A stretch of 64,000 nucleotides of DNA, taken from contig CAXHTR010000001.1 in assembly GCA_964019655.1 (NCBI GenBank), forward strand, positions 930,001-994,000. Reading direction: 5' to 3'. The stretch's first letter is position 1. Each line of letters starts with the position of its first letter. Positions 1 through 8,339 of this stretch are shown here, piece by piece. Position numbers and translations under genes: made by a program. The notes under the pieces were generated by a model that was given only the letters and a program-made list of their open reading frames with translations, did not search any database and was not told the origin of the DNA. Source of the stretch: Perkinsela sp. pyNocScin1. Its lineage: Eukaryota; Euglenozoa; Kinetoplastea; Prokinetoplastida; Perkinselidae.

Positions 1-135
1 TGCAGGCATTTTTCTGCGGATCGCTGCGCATGAAAGTAAATCGAAGGTTGTTGTTTTCTGCGCCTCTCCGCTTTTGATATCTCTTATCTGTCGCCCAAAC
101 TTCTTCCCTTTCAGTACACCAGCTACCACATCACA

Positions 136-924
136 ATGAATTTCTCCCTCGTCCACGCGGTCCTCTACGACAGTGAGCAGCTCGGCCGCATCGACTACGC
201 GTCGATCTCGCCGCAGACGCAGATGGAGCTGCTCGTGAACGATATGTCCGAGAAGGCCGCGTTCCTCGACGCGACCGGGAACTACCTGAACGCCGAGGAG
301 TGGCCCTACGTGTACACGTCGGACAGCGGTGAAATCGTCGGCATCGACTGGACCATCGGCCTCATGCCGGGCACCGGCAAGGGCGGCAGCATCTACCTGC
401 GGTGGCTCCCGCAGTCCGTCAAGAGCGCCAAAATCCGCTACGGCGATTTTAGCGGCGCCCTCGAGACTGCGCTGCTGCCGACGATCATGAAAACGCTCAA
501 CGTCACTGGCAACCGCCTGAGCGGGACCTTCGACATCGCCGGCCTGCCTGAGGGTATCGAGGACGTGAACATCTCGACGAACTGCTTTGAGGGCTCGCTC
601 GACATCCCGTGCCTGCCCGCGGGGCTGCGCATTTTCTGCGCAATGAAGAACAACCTGAGCGGCGAGCTCGACCTGTGCGTGCTCCCGAAGGCCATCGAGG
701 AGCTCCTGCTGTCCGGCAACCGCTTCACGGGGTCCGTCGACCTGAGCGCGATCCCGCAGACGCTGCGCATGATCTGCCTCGAGGGCAACCAGCTCTCGCA
801 GAAGGTGCTGTACATCAATTTCCACCCGAATTTGGTGTTCATAACGCTCAAGGGGAACGCGATCGACCGCCTCGTGGACACGAAGGGAGAGGACATTAAG
901 GGGCAGGACATGGTTGAATACTGA
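136..924 (+). CDS. Leucine-rich-repeat protein, cysteine-less N-cap type
   Basis: A 262-residue LRR protein with no signal peptide. Residues 1-90 form the N-terminal cap shared by most LRR proteins here: an LGRIDY-type motif, a helix ending in MELLV-like residues, then an EEW...GEIVGIDW segment that resembles the plant-type LRR N-cap without its cysteines. About six repeats of the form LPxxLxxLxLxxNxFxGxxDL follow. It ends in a cap (GNAIDRLVD..GED) also found in the proteins at 15991-17043 and 22592-23461, so these three may form a subgroup. The start is the first in-frame ATG. Codons are strongly G/C-ending. Function unknown; protein binding is inferred from the fold. Confidence 0.85.
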   Translation: MNFSLVHAVLYDSEQLGRIDYASISPQTQMELLVNDMSEKAAFLDATGNYLNAEEWPYVYTSDSGEIVGIDWTIGLMPGTGKGGSIYLRWLPQSVKSAKIRYGDFSGALETALLPTIMKTLNVTGNRLSGTFDIAGLPEGIEDVNISTNCFEGSLDIPCLPAGLRIFCAMKNNLSGELDLCVLPKAIEELLLSGNRFTGSVDLSAIPQTLRMICLEGNQLSQKVLYINFHPNLVFITLKGNAIDRLVDTKGEDIKGQDMVEY

Positions 925-1018
925 GAATAGAGTCAACTCGATTTGAGTAATCGGGTGATTGATTTCAGTAAGTATACTGCGTATCGATACCGCACATTTT
1001 TTTATTTATCGTCCTGAA

Positions 1019-1720
1019 ATGCCGACCATCGACGCCGCCACGCTCGGACCCATCCTCGAGAAGCTCTCAAAGATGCAGAGCGCCCTGAACTGCTTTATCG
1101 ACGCTGACTGGAAGCAGAACCGCGCCCTCGACGACTGGTCGCTCGCGATCATCCTCGAGACCGCTGAGCTCATCGAGTCCTACCCGTGGAAGTGGTGGAA
1201 GAACGTCAAAGCGCCGATCGACATGCAGAACGTCCGCATCGAGCTCGTCGACATCCTCCACTTCGCGCTCTCCGGCGCCGCGCAGGCAGCGGCCGCCGAG
1301 CCGGCCGAGGGCGACGACGCGCTCGCCGCGACGGCGGCGATCACGAGCGGCACTCCGGAGGCGATCCGCATCTACCGCGAGATTCTGCGCGACGCCGACG
1401 CGAAGCGCTTCGGCCTCGTCCTGCGCAAGGTCTTCGCCATCGCTGCGCACTACGACTTCAACATCATCGCGTACTACGTCGCGAAGCACACGCTGAACCA
1501 CGTGCGCCAGCTCGGTGGGTACAAGAAGAACGCGTACCAGAAGGTCAACGGCGAGGGCATGGAGGACAACGAGATGCTCCACGCGTGCATCGCCGACATC
1601 ACGCCGGCGGCGATCCTCGCGGACTTCAATGGCGTCGCGGACGGGATCCTCACCAAGGTCTACGACGTTTTCGCGATCGACGGCGCGAGCCGCAAGACGA
1701 TTGAGAAGTGGATGCACTGA
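1019..1720 (+). CDS. Dimeric dUTPase (dUTP diphosphatase, all-alpha type)
   Basis: Hydrolyses dUTP (and in this family dUDP) to dUMP, keeping uracil out of DNA and feeding thymidylate synthesis. The 233-residue product carries the all-alpha NTP pyrophosphatase signature: ExxE at E50-E53, the trypanosomatid hallmark PWKWWK at about 56-61, ExxD at E75-D78, and a late LNHVRQLGGYKKNAY...EDNEML block. The frame is open further upstream, but those extra codons contain no ATG and include a likely 5' leader, so the ATG at 1019 is preferred. Length is slightly below the trypanosomatid enzymes. It is the last plus-strand gene before a convergent strand switch. This enzyme type, rather than the trimeric one, fits a kinetoplastid. 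Confidence 0.9.
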   Translation: MPTIDAATLGPILEKLSKMQSALNCFIDADWKQNRALDDWSLAIILETAELIESYPWKWWKNVKAPIDMQNVRIELVDILHFALSGAAQAAAAEPAEGDDALAATAAITSGTPEAIRIYREILRDADAKRFGLVLRKVFAIAAHYDFNIIAYYVAKHTLNHVRQLGGYKKNAYQKVNGEGMEDNEMLHACIADITPAAILADFNGVADGILTKVYDVFAIDGASRKTIEKWMH

Positions 1721-2343
1721 TGACCCGATAGAGCGAATGAATACATGATACTGATTTCCTGAGTGAATTCGGGCATGATTGATTGCTCGCTTTCGTATTT
1801 ATGATTAAAAGTTTTTTGGGTAAAGAACTCAATGCTGCTGTTTGGGGAGACATACGGGGTCTTGAGCTGTGCATAGGTGATAGATCAGACGTCAAACCTT
1901 CCTGGATAGATGAAAGGAAATCGACAATGCGTATTCTGTATGTCATGATTGTGTAGTAGCGTACAATAGTGGGTCTACTACGATCGATTTTGGCTCAGAG
2001 TATGCTTTATTGAAGGTTCTGTTGGTCTCACGACGCTTCCAGTACATAGCAGCGCGAACGTGAAAGATTCCCTGATGCTGTTCAGAGGGGTGAGAAGGCC
2101 TATCGCTAAGTCGATAGTCACGCAAAACGCATGCTCTATCCAGTCCTTCGAACGCATCGAACAATTTTCTTTGCAGAAATGACCATACCTGCCTCCTTTT
2201 CAGCCTCCGGTGTCCATAAATAGCACACAATATGAAGCGAATAAAAAAAGCTTACTTACCCTAACAAAAAGCAAACTTGTGATACAAGTAGGGATCTCAA
2301 CTCCACATACAAGTCAATGCTTCCTCGAAGCACACTACAACTA
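1721..2343. other. Convergent strand-switch region, no gene seen
   Basis: 623 bp between the tail-to-tail dUTPase and secreted LRR genes, where two polycistronic units would end. Short open frames on both strands lack recognisable features and overlap one another. I see no tRNA-like B box. It contains a hairpin CTATCG...CGATAG near 2099-2116 and the 17-mer TACATGATACTGATTTC at 1742-1758, which recurs in the other convergent switch at 22219-22235. Confidence 0.6.
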
Positions 2344-3120
2344 TTAATTCTTCCGTCCAACTCTGATGGCTACTTTCTCATCTCTCGCCATTTCGAAAAA
2401 CTCGTTCGACGCGCGCCTGGTGATTCGACCGTCGGCCGCACCACCGTCAACGCAGTCGATGCGAAAGATGTGCCGCTTCATGTTTTCGAACACGCAGTAG
2501 GCGAGCGCGTCTGGCAGGTCCCCGTTGCTCACAACGGCGCGGCGGAAGCCATTGCCCGAAAAGTCGAGCACGCGCACGGTGTCCGGGAGGAGCGTCAGGT
2601 GCGCGACGCCCTGGAGGTTATTGCGTGGGCACAAGAGCACCTCGAGCACGCTCGGCAATGTCCGGAGCTCAAACTCGCCCTGGAGGCCACACTCCTTCAT
2701 CTCGCACCGCTTCAGCGCACGCGGGAGGTACCGCGTGTCCACTTTTGCGTCGATGTGCTGCTTGCTGAGCTTCAGCCGCTCGACTGTTTGCGGGAACCAC
2801 CGGAACGACTGCACGAGGTAGAAGCTGAAGGCGCGGTGCTTCACCGTCTCCTCGGTGATCTGCCAGTTGATCTCGTCAATCACGCCAGCTTCGCAGTGGA
2901 CGCCCTTCCACTTGCACGGCTCCCTGGGCTCCGCTGGCTTGCGCTGTAGCCGCAGGCCGAGGAGCGCTGCGCCGGGGCTGTTGCACGTTTCAATGCCCAG
3001 GAGCCGCTCCATGCACATCAGCTGGAAGTTAGGGTAGTCAAAGCCTGGATGTTTTGATGGTGAAGAGTCGGCGCTGGATAAGACTGATGGAATTAGTGCG
3101 ACAGCGGCGAAAATGCACAT
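2344..3120 (-). CDS. Secreted-type leucine-rich-repeat protein
   Basis: 258 residues from the ATG at 3120; the frame is open to 3174 but the first codon there is GTG. The N-terminus is a convincing signal peptide (MCIFAAVALIPSVLSSADS). It is followed by an N-cap with paired cysteines (PCKWKGVHCEAG...IDEINW) that closely matches the LRRNT cap of extracellular plant-type LRR proteins. Irregular repeats follow (LPRALKRC..., LPSVLEVLLC..., LPDTVRVLDFSGNGF). No transmembrane anchor or obvious GPI signal is seen at the C-terminus, so secretion or lumenal location is inferred. Its closest relative in the window is the disrupted gene at 14561-15903. Confidence 0.8.
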   Translation of the reverse strand: MCIFAAVALIPSVLSSADSSPSKHPGFDYPNFQLMCMERLLGIETCNSPGAALLGLRLQRKPAEPREPCKWKGVHCEAGVIDEINWQITEETVKHRAFSFYLVQSFRWFPQTVERLKLSKQHIDAKVDTRYLPRALKRCEMKECGLQGEFELRTLPSVLEVLLCPRNNLQGVAHLTLLPDTVRVLDFSGNGFRRAVVSNGDLPDALAYCVFENMKRHIFRIDCVDGGAADGRITRRASNEFFEMARDEKVAIRVGRKN

Positions 3121-3234
3121 TTTGAACAGAAGAGAAACAAAAAAGAAAAATATCGATGTGAATGAAAATTTCACTCTGACGTCGAGTTCGGGTGGGAATC
3201 ACAAATAATTCTTCAATAAAACTGAATATGGCAT

Positions 3235-3732
3235 CTATTTGCGTATTGCGTATCCATTTGTATATTCACAAGTAATTGTATCAAAATTAACTATTATTCT
3301 CATGCGCCCCCCCCCTTCACGCGCCACTGAACCTTTCAAGAATTCAGGAAGCTCCTCTGCTGAACCTTTCTTCTTCGTGATAGCGTGGACGATTCGCTGC
3401 TCGATCGCACGCATCCGCTTGCTCTTTGCAAACGTGCACGATATTTGCACGCGGGACTCTTTACCATTTATTCCGGCTGATTGGCACATGCAGTGTGCTG
3501 TCGCGTGCGCGCCGCCACACGACTCGCACGGATGCAGAAGAAAGCATGTGCTCCGCTCGTGTCCGCTCTTGCCACAAAACGTGCACACACGGCTTTTCTC
3601 GTCGATGTTTATGCTAGTATGTTCTAGTGAACCACTGCATGGCCCAGGCTGGTATTCTCCTGCACTTAGAGACCGAAGCTGGTGATGAACCGTCGTCGCA
3701 GTACACCGCAAGCGATATGTGCGAAGAAGCAT
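3235..3732 (-). CDS. Zinc-knuckle protein, probably mitochondrial
   Basis: 165 residues from the ATG at 3732. The N-terminus (MLLRTYRLRC..., basic, Ser/Thr-rich, no acidic residues) looks like a mitochondrial presequence. A perfect CCHC knuckle follows at C50-C53-H58-C63 (CTFCGKSGHERSTC), with a second variant knuckle at C69-C72-H76-C81. Such knuckles usually bind single-stranded RNA or DNA. The second half is basic and unrecognised. A run of nine C/G bases at 3307-3315 lies in the coding sequence near the C-terminus, so the final 20 or so residues depend on that run being read correctly. A role in mitochondrial RNA metabolism is a guess. Confidence 0.65.
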   Translation of the reverse strand: MLLRTYRLRCTATTVHHQLRSLSAGEYQPGPCSGSLEHTSINIDEKSRVCTFCGKSGHERSTCFLLHPCESCGGAHATAHCMCQSAGINGKESRVQISCTFAKSKRMRAIEQRIVHAITKKKGSAEELPEFLKGSVAREGGGRMRIIVNFDTITCEYTNGYAIRK

Positions 3733-3818
3733 TGTCACATTCTAAAAAAAAGAAAAAATCGTACGCTTTCGAAAAATTGTCATCTTTCGCCGAAAACTGA
3801 TTAGCTGCCTCGCACACC

Positions 3819-4019
3819 TTATGCTGTGGCCATCTTTGCCCGGAGGTTCTTCTGCGCCTCCTTGCCCTTGTTGTGCTTGACGCTGAAATGCGTGTTGCGG
3901 CGGAGGGGCGCCCAGATGCCGCGCACCGAGAACTTGCGCTGGAACTTGGGCTTCTTGATGCCGTTGCGGTGCGCCTTGCGGTTCTGGTTGTGATTCGTGT
4001 GGTTCTTTGACTTGGCCAT
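3819..4019 (-). CDS. RPL29: 60S ribosomal protein L29 (eL29)
   Basis: A 66-residue, extremely basic protein beginning [24 protein letters not shown], the nearly invariant start of eukaryotic eL29, a small component of the large cytosolic ribosomal subunit. I start it at the ATG at 4019 because family members begin MAKSKNHT; the frame extends five codons further upstream. Length fits the small forms of the family. It lies in the minus-strand unit between the 2H-phosphoesterase relative and the zinc-knuckle gene. Confidence 0.93.
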   Translation of the reverse strand: MAKSKNHTNHNQNRKAHRNGIKKPKFQRKFSVRGIWAPLRRNTHFSVKHNKGKEAQKNLRAKMATA

Positions 4020-4160
4020 TGCGAAACTAAACAAAGTTCGAAATATTTTATGGGTTAGGACTCTAAATAAAAAAATTCTTTAAATTGCTACAGACTGGCC
4101 TGTTTTCACAAGACAGTCGATCTTTTCACAATTTCCAGCAAATCGAGGATATTCACCCAT

Positions 4161-5318
4161 TCATACAAAGACATGCCTTGTCCCCGCGCTTCGGGCGACT
4201 AGGTCGAGCGGCAGCCCCCCAGCGATATTCCGGCGGAGAAATGCCGACGAGGAGTCAGCATCGACGTCCGTCCCAATGTGCGCCGTGGCCACAACATTGC
4301 TGGACACTTCATTGTTCTCGACTGCGTTGAGCGCGAAGGAGCTCACCTTCTGGTCGCCGAAGAATTCGTTGACAAAGTGCACGTAGGATGGGTAGGGCAC
4401 CTTGTCGAATAATAGAGAGAGCTCCTTGAACTCCTCGGGCTTGAAGTTCGCGCGAGCGACGCGCATGTGCGGCTGGAAGTGGTCAAAGTGGTTCACCTGT
4501 GGGACGATCTGGGCCCAGCACCGGCTATCGTGGCGGACATCACACCCGTACCGCTCGTACGCAGCTCGTACCTTTGCCGCATCGGCAGCGCTATGCTGTG
4601 CGCAGCAGCGCCTGCGCTCGTACATTTCGCGCAGAACTGCGCGCTGGATGTCGTAGAGGCTGGTCATCGACGCGTTCGCCTGCAGCGCGGCGAACAGCAC
4701 GCGGCCGTCGTCGAACGTCTTGAGGCCATGCAAACGTGCCGTCAGCGTCCGAATGTTCTTCGATTTTTCTTCGACGAGCGACGTGAGGGCTTTGATGAGG
4801 TAGGCAGTGTCGAACTCCTCGTTCGGGACAAGGCGCAGTGGCAGGAACTCGATACAGAGCTTGTGCGGCTCGATGAAAAAGCGCTCGAGCGACTTCCCAT
4901 GCTTGAGCATCTCTTCGTGCATGGTCGCGACGCGGTTTTTAATTCCATCGTTGGTGACTGGGATGGTGAGGAAGTGCGTCGTGCCCTCGTACTCGGACGC
5001 CTGGCCCTTCACGGCGTTGTCTCGACTCTCGAGCCCGTTGGCAAAGGTACGGAAGGGGTGAATATTGAAGTCCCGGTGCGCGTTCCGTGACCTTGTGAGG
5101 CGCGAGTCGATGACTCGGCTCTTGACCGAGGGGCGGCCGAGCGGTCGCTTGAGGTTGGCTTTCGCTGCCTCGGTCGGCGGCGGATGTCCAGTGTACCGAA
5201 TACGCGGCTCATAATTCTTGTTTTTGAAATTTTTCTGTTCAGTGATCGGATCCGCCTGCTTCCAGGGGATGTGGAGCTTCCATGGGTAGGCGCAGAGTGA
5301 AATAGAGCTTCGGTGCAT
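4161..5318 (-). CDS. 2H-phosphoesterase-like protein (AKAP7/ASCC1 relative)
   Basis: 385 residues. The core from about 112 to 340 matches the AKAP7 NLS/2',5'-ligase-like fold: a THFLTIPVTN strand, EPHKLCIEFLPLRL at about 150-162, a GLKTF...RVLFA strand at about 198-210, and FQPHMRVARANFKP at about 281-294. Active members carry two H-x-T/S motifs. Both histidines remain (H152, H284), but the following Thr/Ser is replaced by L154 and R286, so catalysis is doubtful and a binding or scaffold role is possible. A basic N-terminal extension of about 110 residues precedes the fold. The start is the first in-frame ATG. The family assignment comes from motif resemblance only. Confidence 0.6.
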   Translation of the reverse strand: MHRSSISLCAYPWKLHIPWKQADPITEQKNFKNKNYEPRIRYTGHPPPTEAAKANLKRPLGRPSVKSRVIDSRLTRSRNAHRDFNIHPFRTFANGLESRDNAVKGQASEYEGTTHFLTIPVTNDGIKNRVATMHEEMLKHGKSLERFFIEPHKLCIEFLPLRLVPNEEFDTAYLIKALTSLVEEKSKNIRTLTARLHGLKTFDDGRVLFAALQANASMTSLYDIQRAVLREMYERRRCCAQHSAADAAKVRAAYERYGCDVRHDSRCWAQIVPQVNHFDHFQPHMRVARANFKPEEFKELSLLFDKVPYPSYVHFVNEFFGDQKVSSFALNAVENNEVSSNVVATAHIGTDVDADSSSAFLRRNIAGGLPLDLVARSAGTRHVFV

Positions 5319-5385
5319 TTAACACAAAAGAAAAGAAGTTTTTTGAACAATACAGATGAAAGAAAGTAAAGCAACCTTCAGCAGC

Positions 5386-5880
5386 TTACATGATCACACT
5401 CTGAAAATGTGTGCGAAGGTCGGACATGATAACCTTTGTGAGAACAGTCGAGAGCAAAAGCTTCATTCGCTTCTTGTGCTCAGGGGTATTTCCACTGGTC
5501 GCCGGGCCAAAGTCGAGTATTTGTGGAAGGCCATTCACACAGTATTGGACGAACATCGATAGGCCAAAGCGCTTGGAAATCGCTTTGCATATGTTTTCTG
5601 CTGTGTCGCCGCATGTGTATGGGCCACTTTCGAGCCCGGCGTCGAAGAGCACCGTTGCTGGTGGCTCAATGTCACTATTCACGCGGCTCGCTGCAGCGAG
5701 TGCTGTGAGTGATGACCTTTCTTTTCGACCTGCTTGCCCGTTCGTGATGCAAACCACAGCACGGTGCGAGGATAGAAACATATATGTTACCTGAACGAAT
5801 CGAGCATCGATGTTGCACGCAATTTCTTGTGGAATGAGCAGTTCATGATTTGTTCGCGCAATGTGCGGAAACTGTGTCAT
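5386..5880 (-). CDS. Possible proteasome assembly chaperone 3-like protein
   Basis: 164 residues. The order of elements resembles PAC3/PSMG3: an amphipathic strand followed by FVQVTYMFLSSHRAVVCITNGQAG, then PPATVLFDAG, then a C-terminal helix (KKRMKLLLSTVLTKVI). That family forms small chaperones that pair with PAC4 to assemble the proteasome alpha ring. Similarity is weak and no single diagnostic residue is present. PAC4 or an unrelated small alpha/beta protein are alternatives. It is followed closely downstream by the 2H-phosphoesterase relative. Confidence 0.35.
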   Translation of the reverse strand: MTQFPHIARTNHELLIPQEIACNIDARFVQVTYMFLSSHRAVVCITNGQAGRKERSSLTALAAASRVNSDIEPPATVLFDAGLESGPYTCGDTAENICKAISKRFGLSMFVQYCVNGLPQILDFGPATSGNTPEHKKRMKLLLSTVLTKVIMSDLRTHFQSVIM

Positions 5881-5948
5881 GTAAGAAAGAGCAGCTGAAA
5901 AGACCTTTAAAAATTCTGACCAAATGCTAATATGCTCTGAGTACTCGG

Positions 5949-6404
5949 TTACTTAGAAAAACTCTCGCGAAGCTCTTTGCGTCGATTCAAGTACGCAATA
6001 TCATCACGAGACTCCTCGTACTTGATATAATTCATGTACGAACATACGTAAAGCGCCGGGGCAGCAAGGAAATACCATCTCAACGCTTTATTACGCTGGG
6101 CTTGCACGATCAGTCCAGAACCAACGAGTAGCGTACCGAGGAAAAATGTGGAGTAGAAGTATTTGTAAAATTTTGCGCTACTTATGGCATCTTCAAGTTC
6201 CCGAAGCTGGCGCATCTGGGCAGCTTTTATCTGTTCAGCGTCCATTGTGGGAATACTTTTCGTTTGGTTGCTCGCATACGAAACCGCTGAGGGCCCCTTA
6301 AGCTTCCACTGCCTATATAGTTCTCGATTTTTGAAGCTTTCGATTGGTGCGTTTGTGATTTTCCTGAAGTTTTCAGGAGAAATGGGGGCCATCTCACCTG
6401 TCAT
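5949..6404 (-). CDS. Two-TM membrane protein, PLGRKT-like
   Basis: 151 residues. A charged N-terminal half ends in an amphipathic helix (QMRQLRELEDAISSAKFYKYF). Two hydrophobic segments follow at about 86-102 and 109-126, then a charged tail. The layout and the KFYKYFYSTFFLGT...RNKALRW...Y pattern resemble the plasminogen-receptor PLGRKT family, whose cellular role in protists is unknown. There is no cleavable signal peptide. The start is the first ATG; a second ATG four codons in is also possible. Confidence 0.45.
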   Translation of the reverse strand: MTGEMAPISPENFRKITNAPIESFKNRELYRQWKLKGPSAVSYASNQTKSIPTMDAEQIKAAQMRQLRELEDAISSAKFYKYFYSTFFLGTLLVGSGLIVQAQRNKALRWYFLAAPALYVCSYMNYIKYEESRDDIAYLNRRKELRESFSK

Positions 6405-6492
6405 TGCAAGAGTACATTATCAAATCTCGTGAAAGCAATTACATGTAGCTGGCTTATGTATAGGCCTAAACATACGAAAGTTTCAACTTCCC

Positions 6493-7491
6493 TCAGGAAA
6501 TTTCGGCAAGAAGTTTCTCTTCGAGAAATTCTGGTGATGAAGCATCTTTGTTTTCCATCTCCTCCAGAAACTTTGTAAGTGTGTAAAGATTGTGTATCGC
6601 AATGAGCGTTGTCCCATTCATCTCATGTACATGAACCAGGTGGTGAATGTAGCCAACTGTGTAATTTTTACATGCTATGCACGCGCAGCCCTTCTCAATC
6701 GGGTCTTTGACATTCTTCAGCCCAAAGTTACGAAGATCGAGAGTCTTAGTACGGCTTTTGGGGCCGATATTTATCCACGCAACACCGTCCTCAGCAAACT
6801 TTAGCGGTTGGTACCCAGAAAAAATGAAATTTCGAACGGGCCGATCTGCGAATGCTTCGCTACGCGCGGTGTCCTTTACGAATTCCAGAATATCCCATGG
6901 GGTAGAACAATGCGTACGTACAATGGTTCGAAGTTGGATCCTCTGAAATAGGGTGCATGTACTGAAACTTGAGTTTTCTGAAGTACATTGAAACACGGGA
7001 AATACTTCAGATACTTCTGTAGGGCAACTTTTGTTACCATTTGCTTTTTTTGAGTGCTCACTCAACGATGCGTAAAAGGAATTTGAGCTCCAATCACGAG
7101 TAGTACAGTCGATATCGAATGGAACTTTTATTGAAGATTTACCATGCCCGAAAAATTGGGTAACTTTCGTTATTTTATAGTCTTTGAATTGGTACGGGCA
7201 TGGTGATGCAAGATTTTGCGAAGAGTTTATCTGGCTACGAGGGGTAAATAAAACTGCATATTCAGGAAGGCCCATAAATTTTGCGAGATTTCTATCGCAT
7301 AAGCTCGACAGGTCGCTAATATTCGATTCCTTTACTAGGTTAACTGTCTCAAGGACGCTGATGTTAAGTAGAGTATTTCTCGGAGATAATGTACTTAGGA
7401 GTACATCTGGCGTGATGTATGAAACTCCCCCGAAAGAGCACGGAATCGCAAAGTAGAATCCTATGGATTCATCGGGTTGATCTTTTACCAT
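6493..7491 (-). CDS. QTRT2: Queuine tRNA-ribosyltransferase accessory subunit 2
   Basis: Non-catalytic partner of the eukaryotic tRNA-guanine transglycosylase, which swaps G34 for queuine in GUN-anticodon tRNAs. The 332-residue product shows the QTRT2-type N-terminus (GVSYITPDVLLSTL..., then KFMGLPEYAVLF). It has the family's C-terminal zinc site at C269, C271, C274 and H300 (CACIAC...IHNLYT) and the typical YIHHLVHVHEMNG linker. The central part is divergent and I do not see the catalytic aspartates of the active subunit, which is why the accessory subunit is preferred. The catalytic subunit is not in this window. The gene is noticeably AT-richer than its neighbours. Confidence 0.75.
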   Translation of the reverse strand: MVKDQPDESIGFYFAIPCSFGGVSYITPDVLLSTLSPRNTLLNISVLETVNLVKESNISDLSSLCDRNLAKFMGLPEYAVLFTPRSQINSSQNLASPCPYQFKDYKITKVTQFFGHGKSSIKVPFDIDCTTRDWSSNSFYASLSEHSKKANGNKSCPTEVSEVFPVFQCTSENSSFSTCTLFQRIQLRTIVRTHCSTPWDILEFVKDTARSEAFADRPVRNFIFSGYQPLKFAEDGVAWINIGPKSRTKTLDLRNFGLKNVKDPIEKGCACIACKNYTVGYIHHLVHVHEMNGTTLIAIHNLYTLTKFLEEMENKDASSPEFLEEKLLAEIS

Positions 7492-7591
7492 TAAGATAGT
7501 AAGAAAATCAGTGAAGATTTACGAAATTAGTGGATAGACCAATACTTTTGCGATAAAAGTGGACTACTCACATTGCCAAGGTTCCGAATTC

Positions 7592-8155
7592 TTAGTGAAG
7601 CATTACTTTGGAAGAAATTTTACCTGAAGTCGATTGAATGAACTTATCAGCGGCACTTGTTAATGAATGAAGACCTTGGGGGCTATCATCAGGAGAATGG
7701 CTTTTCGCTCCTTTATGAGACTTCTCACGACTTCGGAGTACGTTTTCCAATTGTGACCCATAGTTTTGCATAACGGTGCTTCCTGAAGGCATAAGTTGCA
7801 CTACGTGGGCATACTGTATTTTCCTTGTTTTATACACCTTTTTCAACTCTGCCTCTAGGTCTTTAAGAGAATCATCGCATTCCTCGCCACCAGTAATATT
7901 CGCACTATATTCACTTGCATATATTTCTTTTGAGTCGAGATCCCGAATGAATTCACTCTCATTTTCCAGTTTCTCCATATTATCCATATTCTCAGCAACA
8001 TTTTTCGCTTGTATATGCAGTATTTGCGGTTCTGATGCTTTCAATCGGGATGGCAGCTGCTTAAGTTTCTTGGTTGGACATAGGTGGGCCATATTGCTGG
8101 CAACACACCGAGCATCATGTATAGATTCCCTCGCTTGCTTCTGATGATTTTGCAT
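7592..8155 (-). CDS. Hypothetical protein with acidic/coiled-coil segment
   Basis: 187 residues with no recognised domain. It is hydrophilic throughout, with a probable coiled coil over about 55-115 (KNVAENMDNMEKLENES... and DSLKDLEAELKKVYKTRK) and a serine-rich end. It is the first gene of the minus-strand unit at the divergent strand switch. On the minus strand a strong pyrimidine tract (ttttcttttcctttttAG type) sits about 60 bases before the ATG, fitting a trans-splice acceptor and supporting that the gene is real. Confidence 0.55.
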   Translation of the reverse strand: MQNHQKQARESIHDARCVASNMAHLCPTKKLKQLPSRLKASEPQILHIQAKNVAENMDNMEKLENESEFIRDLDSKEIYASEYSANITGGEECDDSLKDLEAELKKVYKTRKIQYAHVVQLMPSGSTVMQNYGSQLENVLRSREKSHKGAKSHSPDDSPQGLHSLTSAADKFIQSTSGKISSKVMLH

Positions 8156-8339
8156 GTATTGCCAAAAAATGGACTAGAGGTTTGAATGTAATCGAGGTAT
8201 ATTGTTACTAAAAAGGAAAGAAAAGCGGAAAAAAGCACTTTATTCGCAGTTCAGCCAAGCTATCATAATTGCGAGATTCAGCTTCAGCTCGTGAATTTAC
8301 TCATCTTCGCTACTTGTTAATACGGAATAAAATGTTTTA
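8156..8339. promoter_or_regulatory. Divergent strand-switch region (putative transcription start)
   Basis: Only 184 bp separate head-to-head genes, the sole divergent switch in the window. In kinetoplastids such switches are where RNA polymerase II starts both polycistronic units. The stretch is AT-rich. It holds a pyrimidine tract for the minus-strand gene and A-rich tracts on the plus strand, but no TATA-like or repeated promoter motif that I can defend. Function is inferred from gene orientation. Confidence 0.5.

Noticed and set aside
1067-1717. Long minus-strand frame opposite dUTPase, and similar long frames opposite other GC-rich genes
   Set aside because: These are composition effects: GC-rich coding sequence leaves few stops in other frames. 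The dUTPase motifs identify the true strand.
2085-2106. AGAGGGGTGAGAAGGCCT, resembling parts of the MITE termini (AGAAGGCCT and AGGGGTG)
   Set aside because: Only about 9 bases match in one piece, and no second end or target duplication is visible; coincidence cannot be excluded.
1943-2230. 95-codon minus-strand open frame in the first convergent switch
   Set aside because: It begins at a non-ATG codon, has no domain, and its codon use is unlike its neighbours; probably chance.
6915-6945. GGTTCGAA resembling a tRNA B box
   Set aside because: It lies inside the QTRT2 coding sequence and no cloverleaf can be drawn around it.
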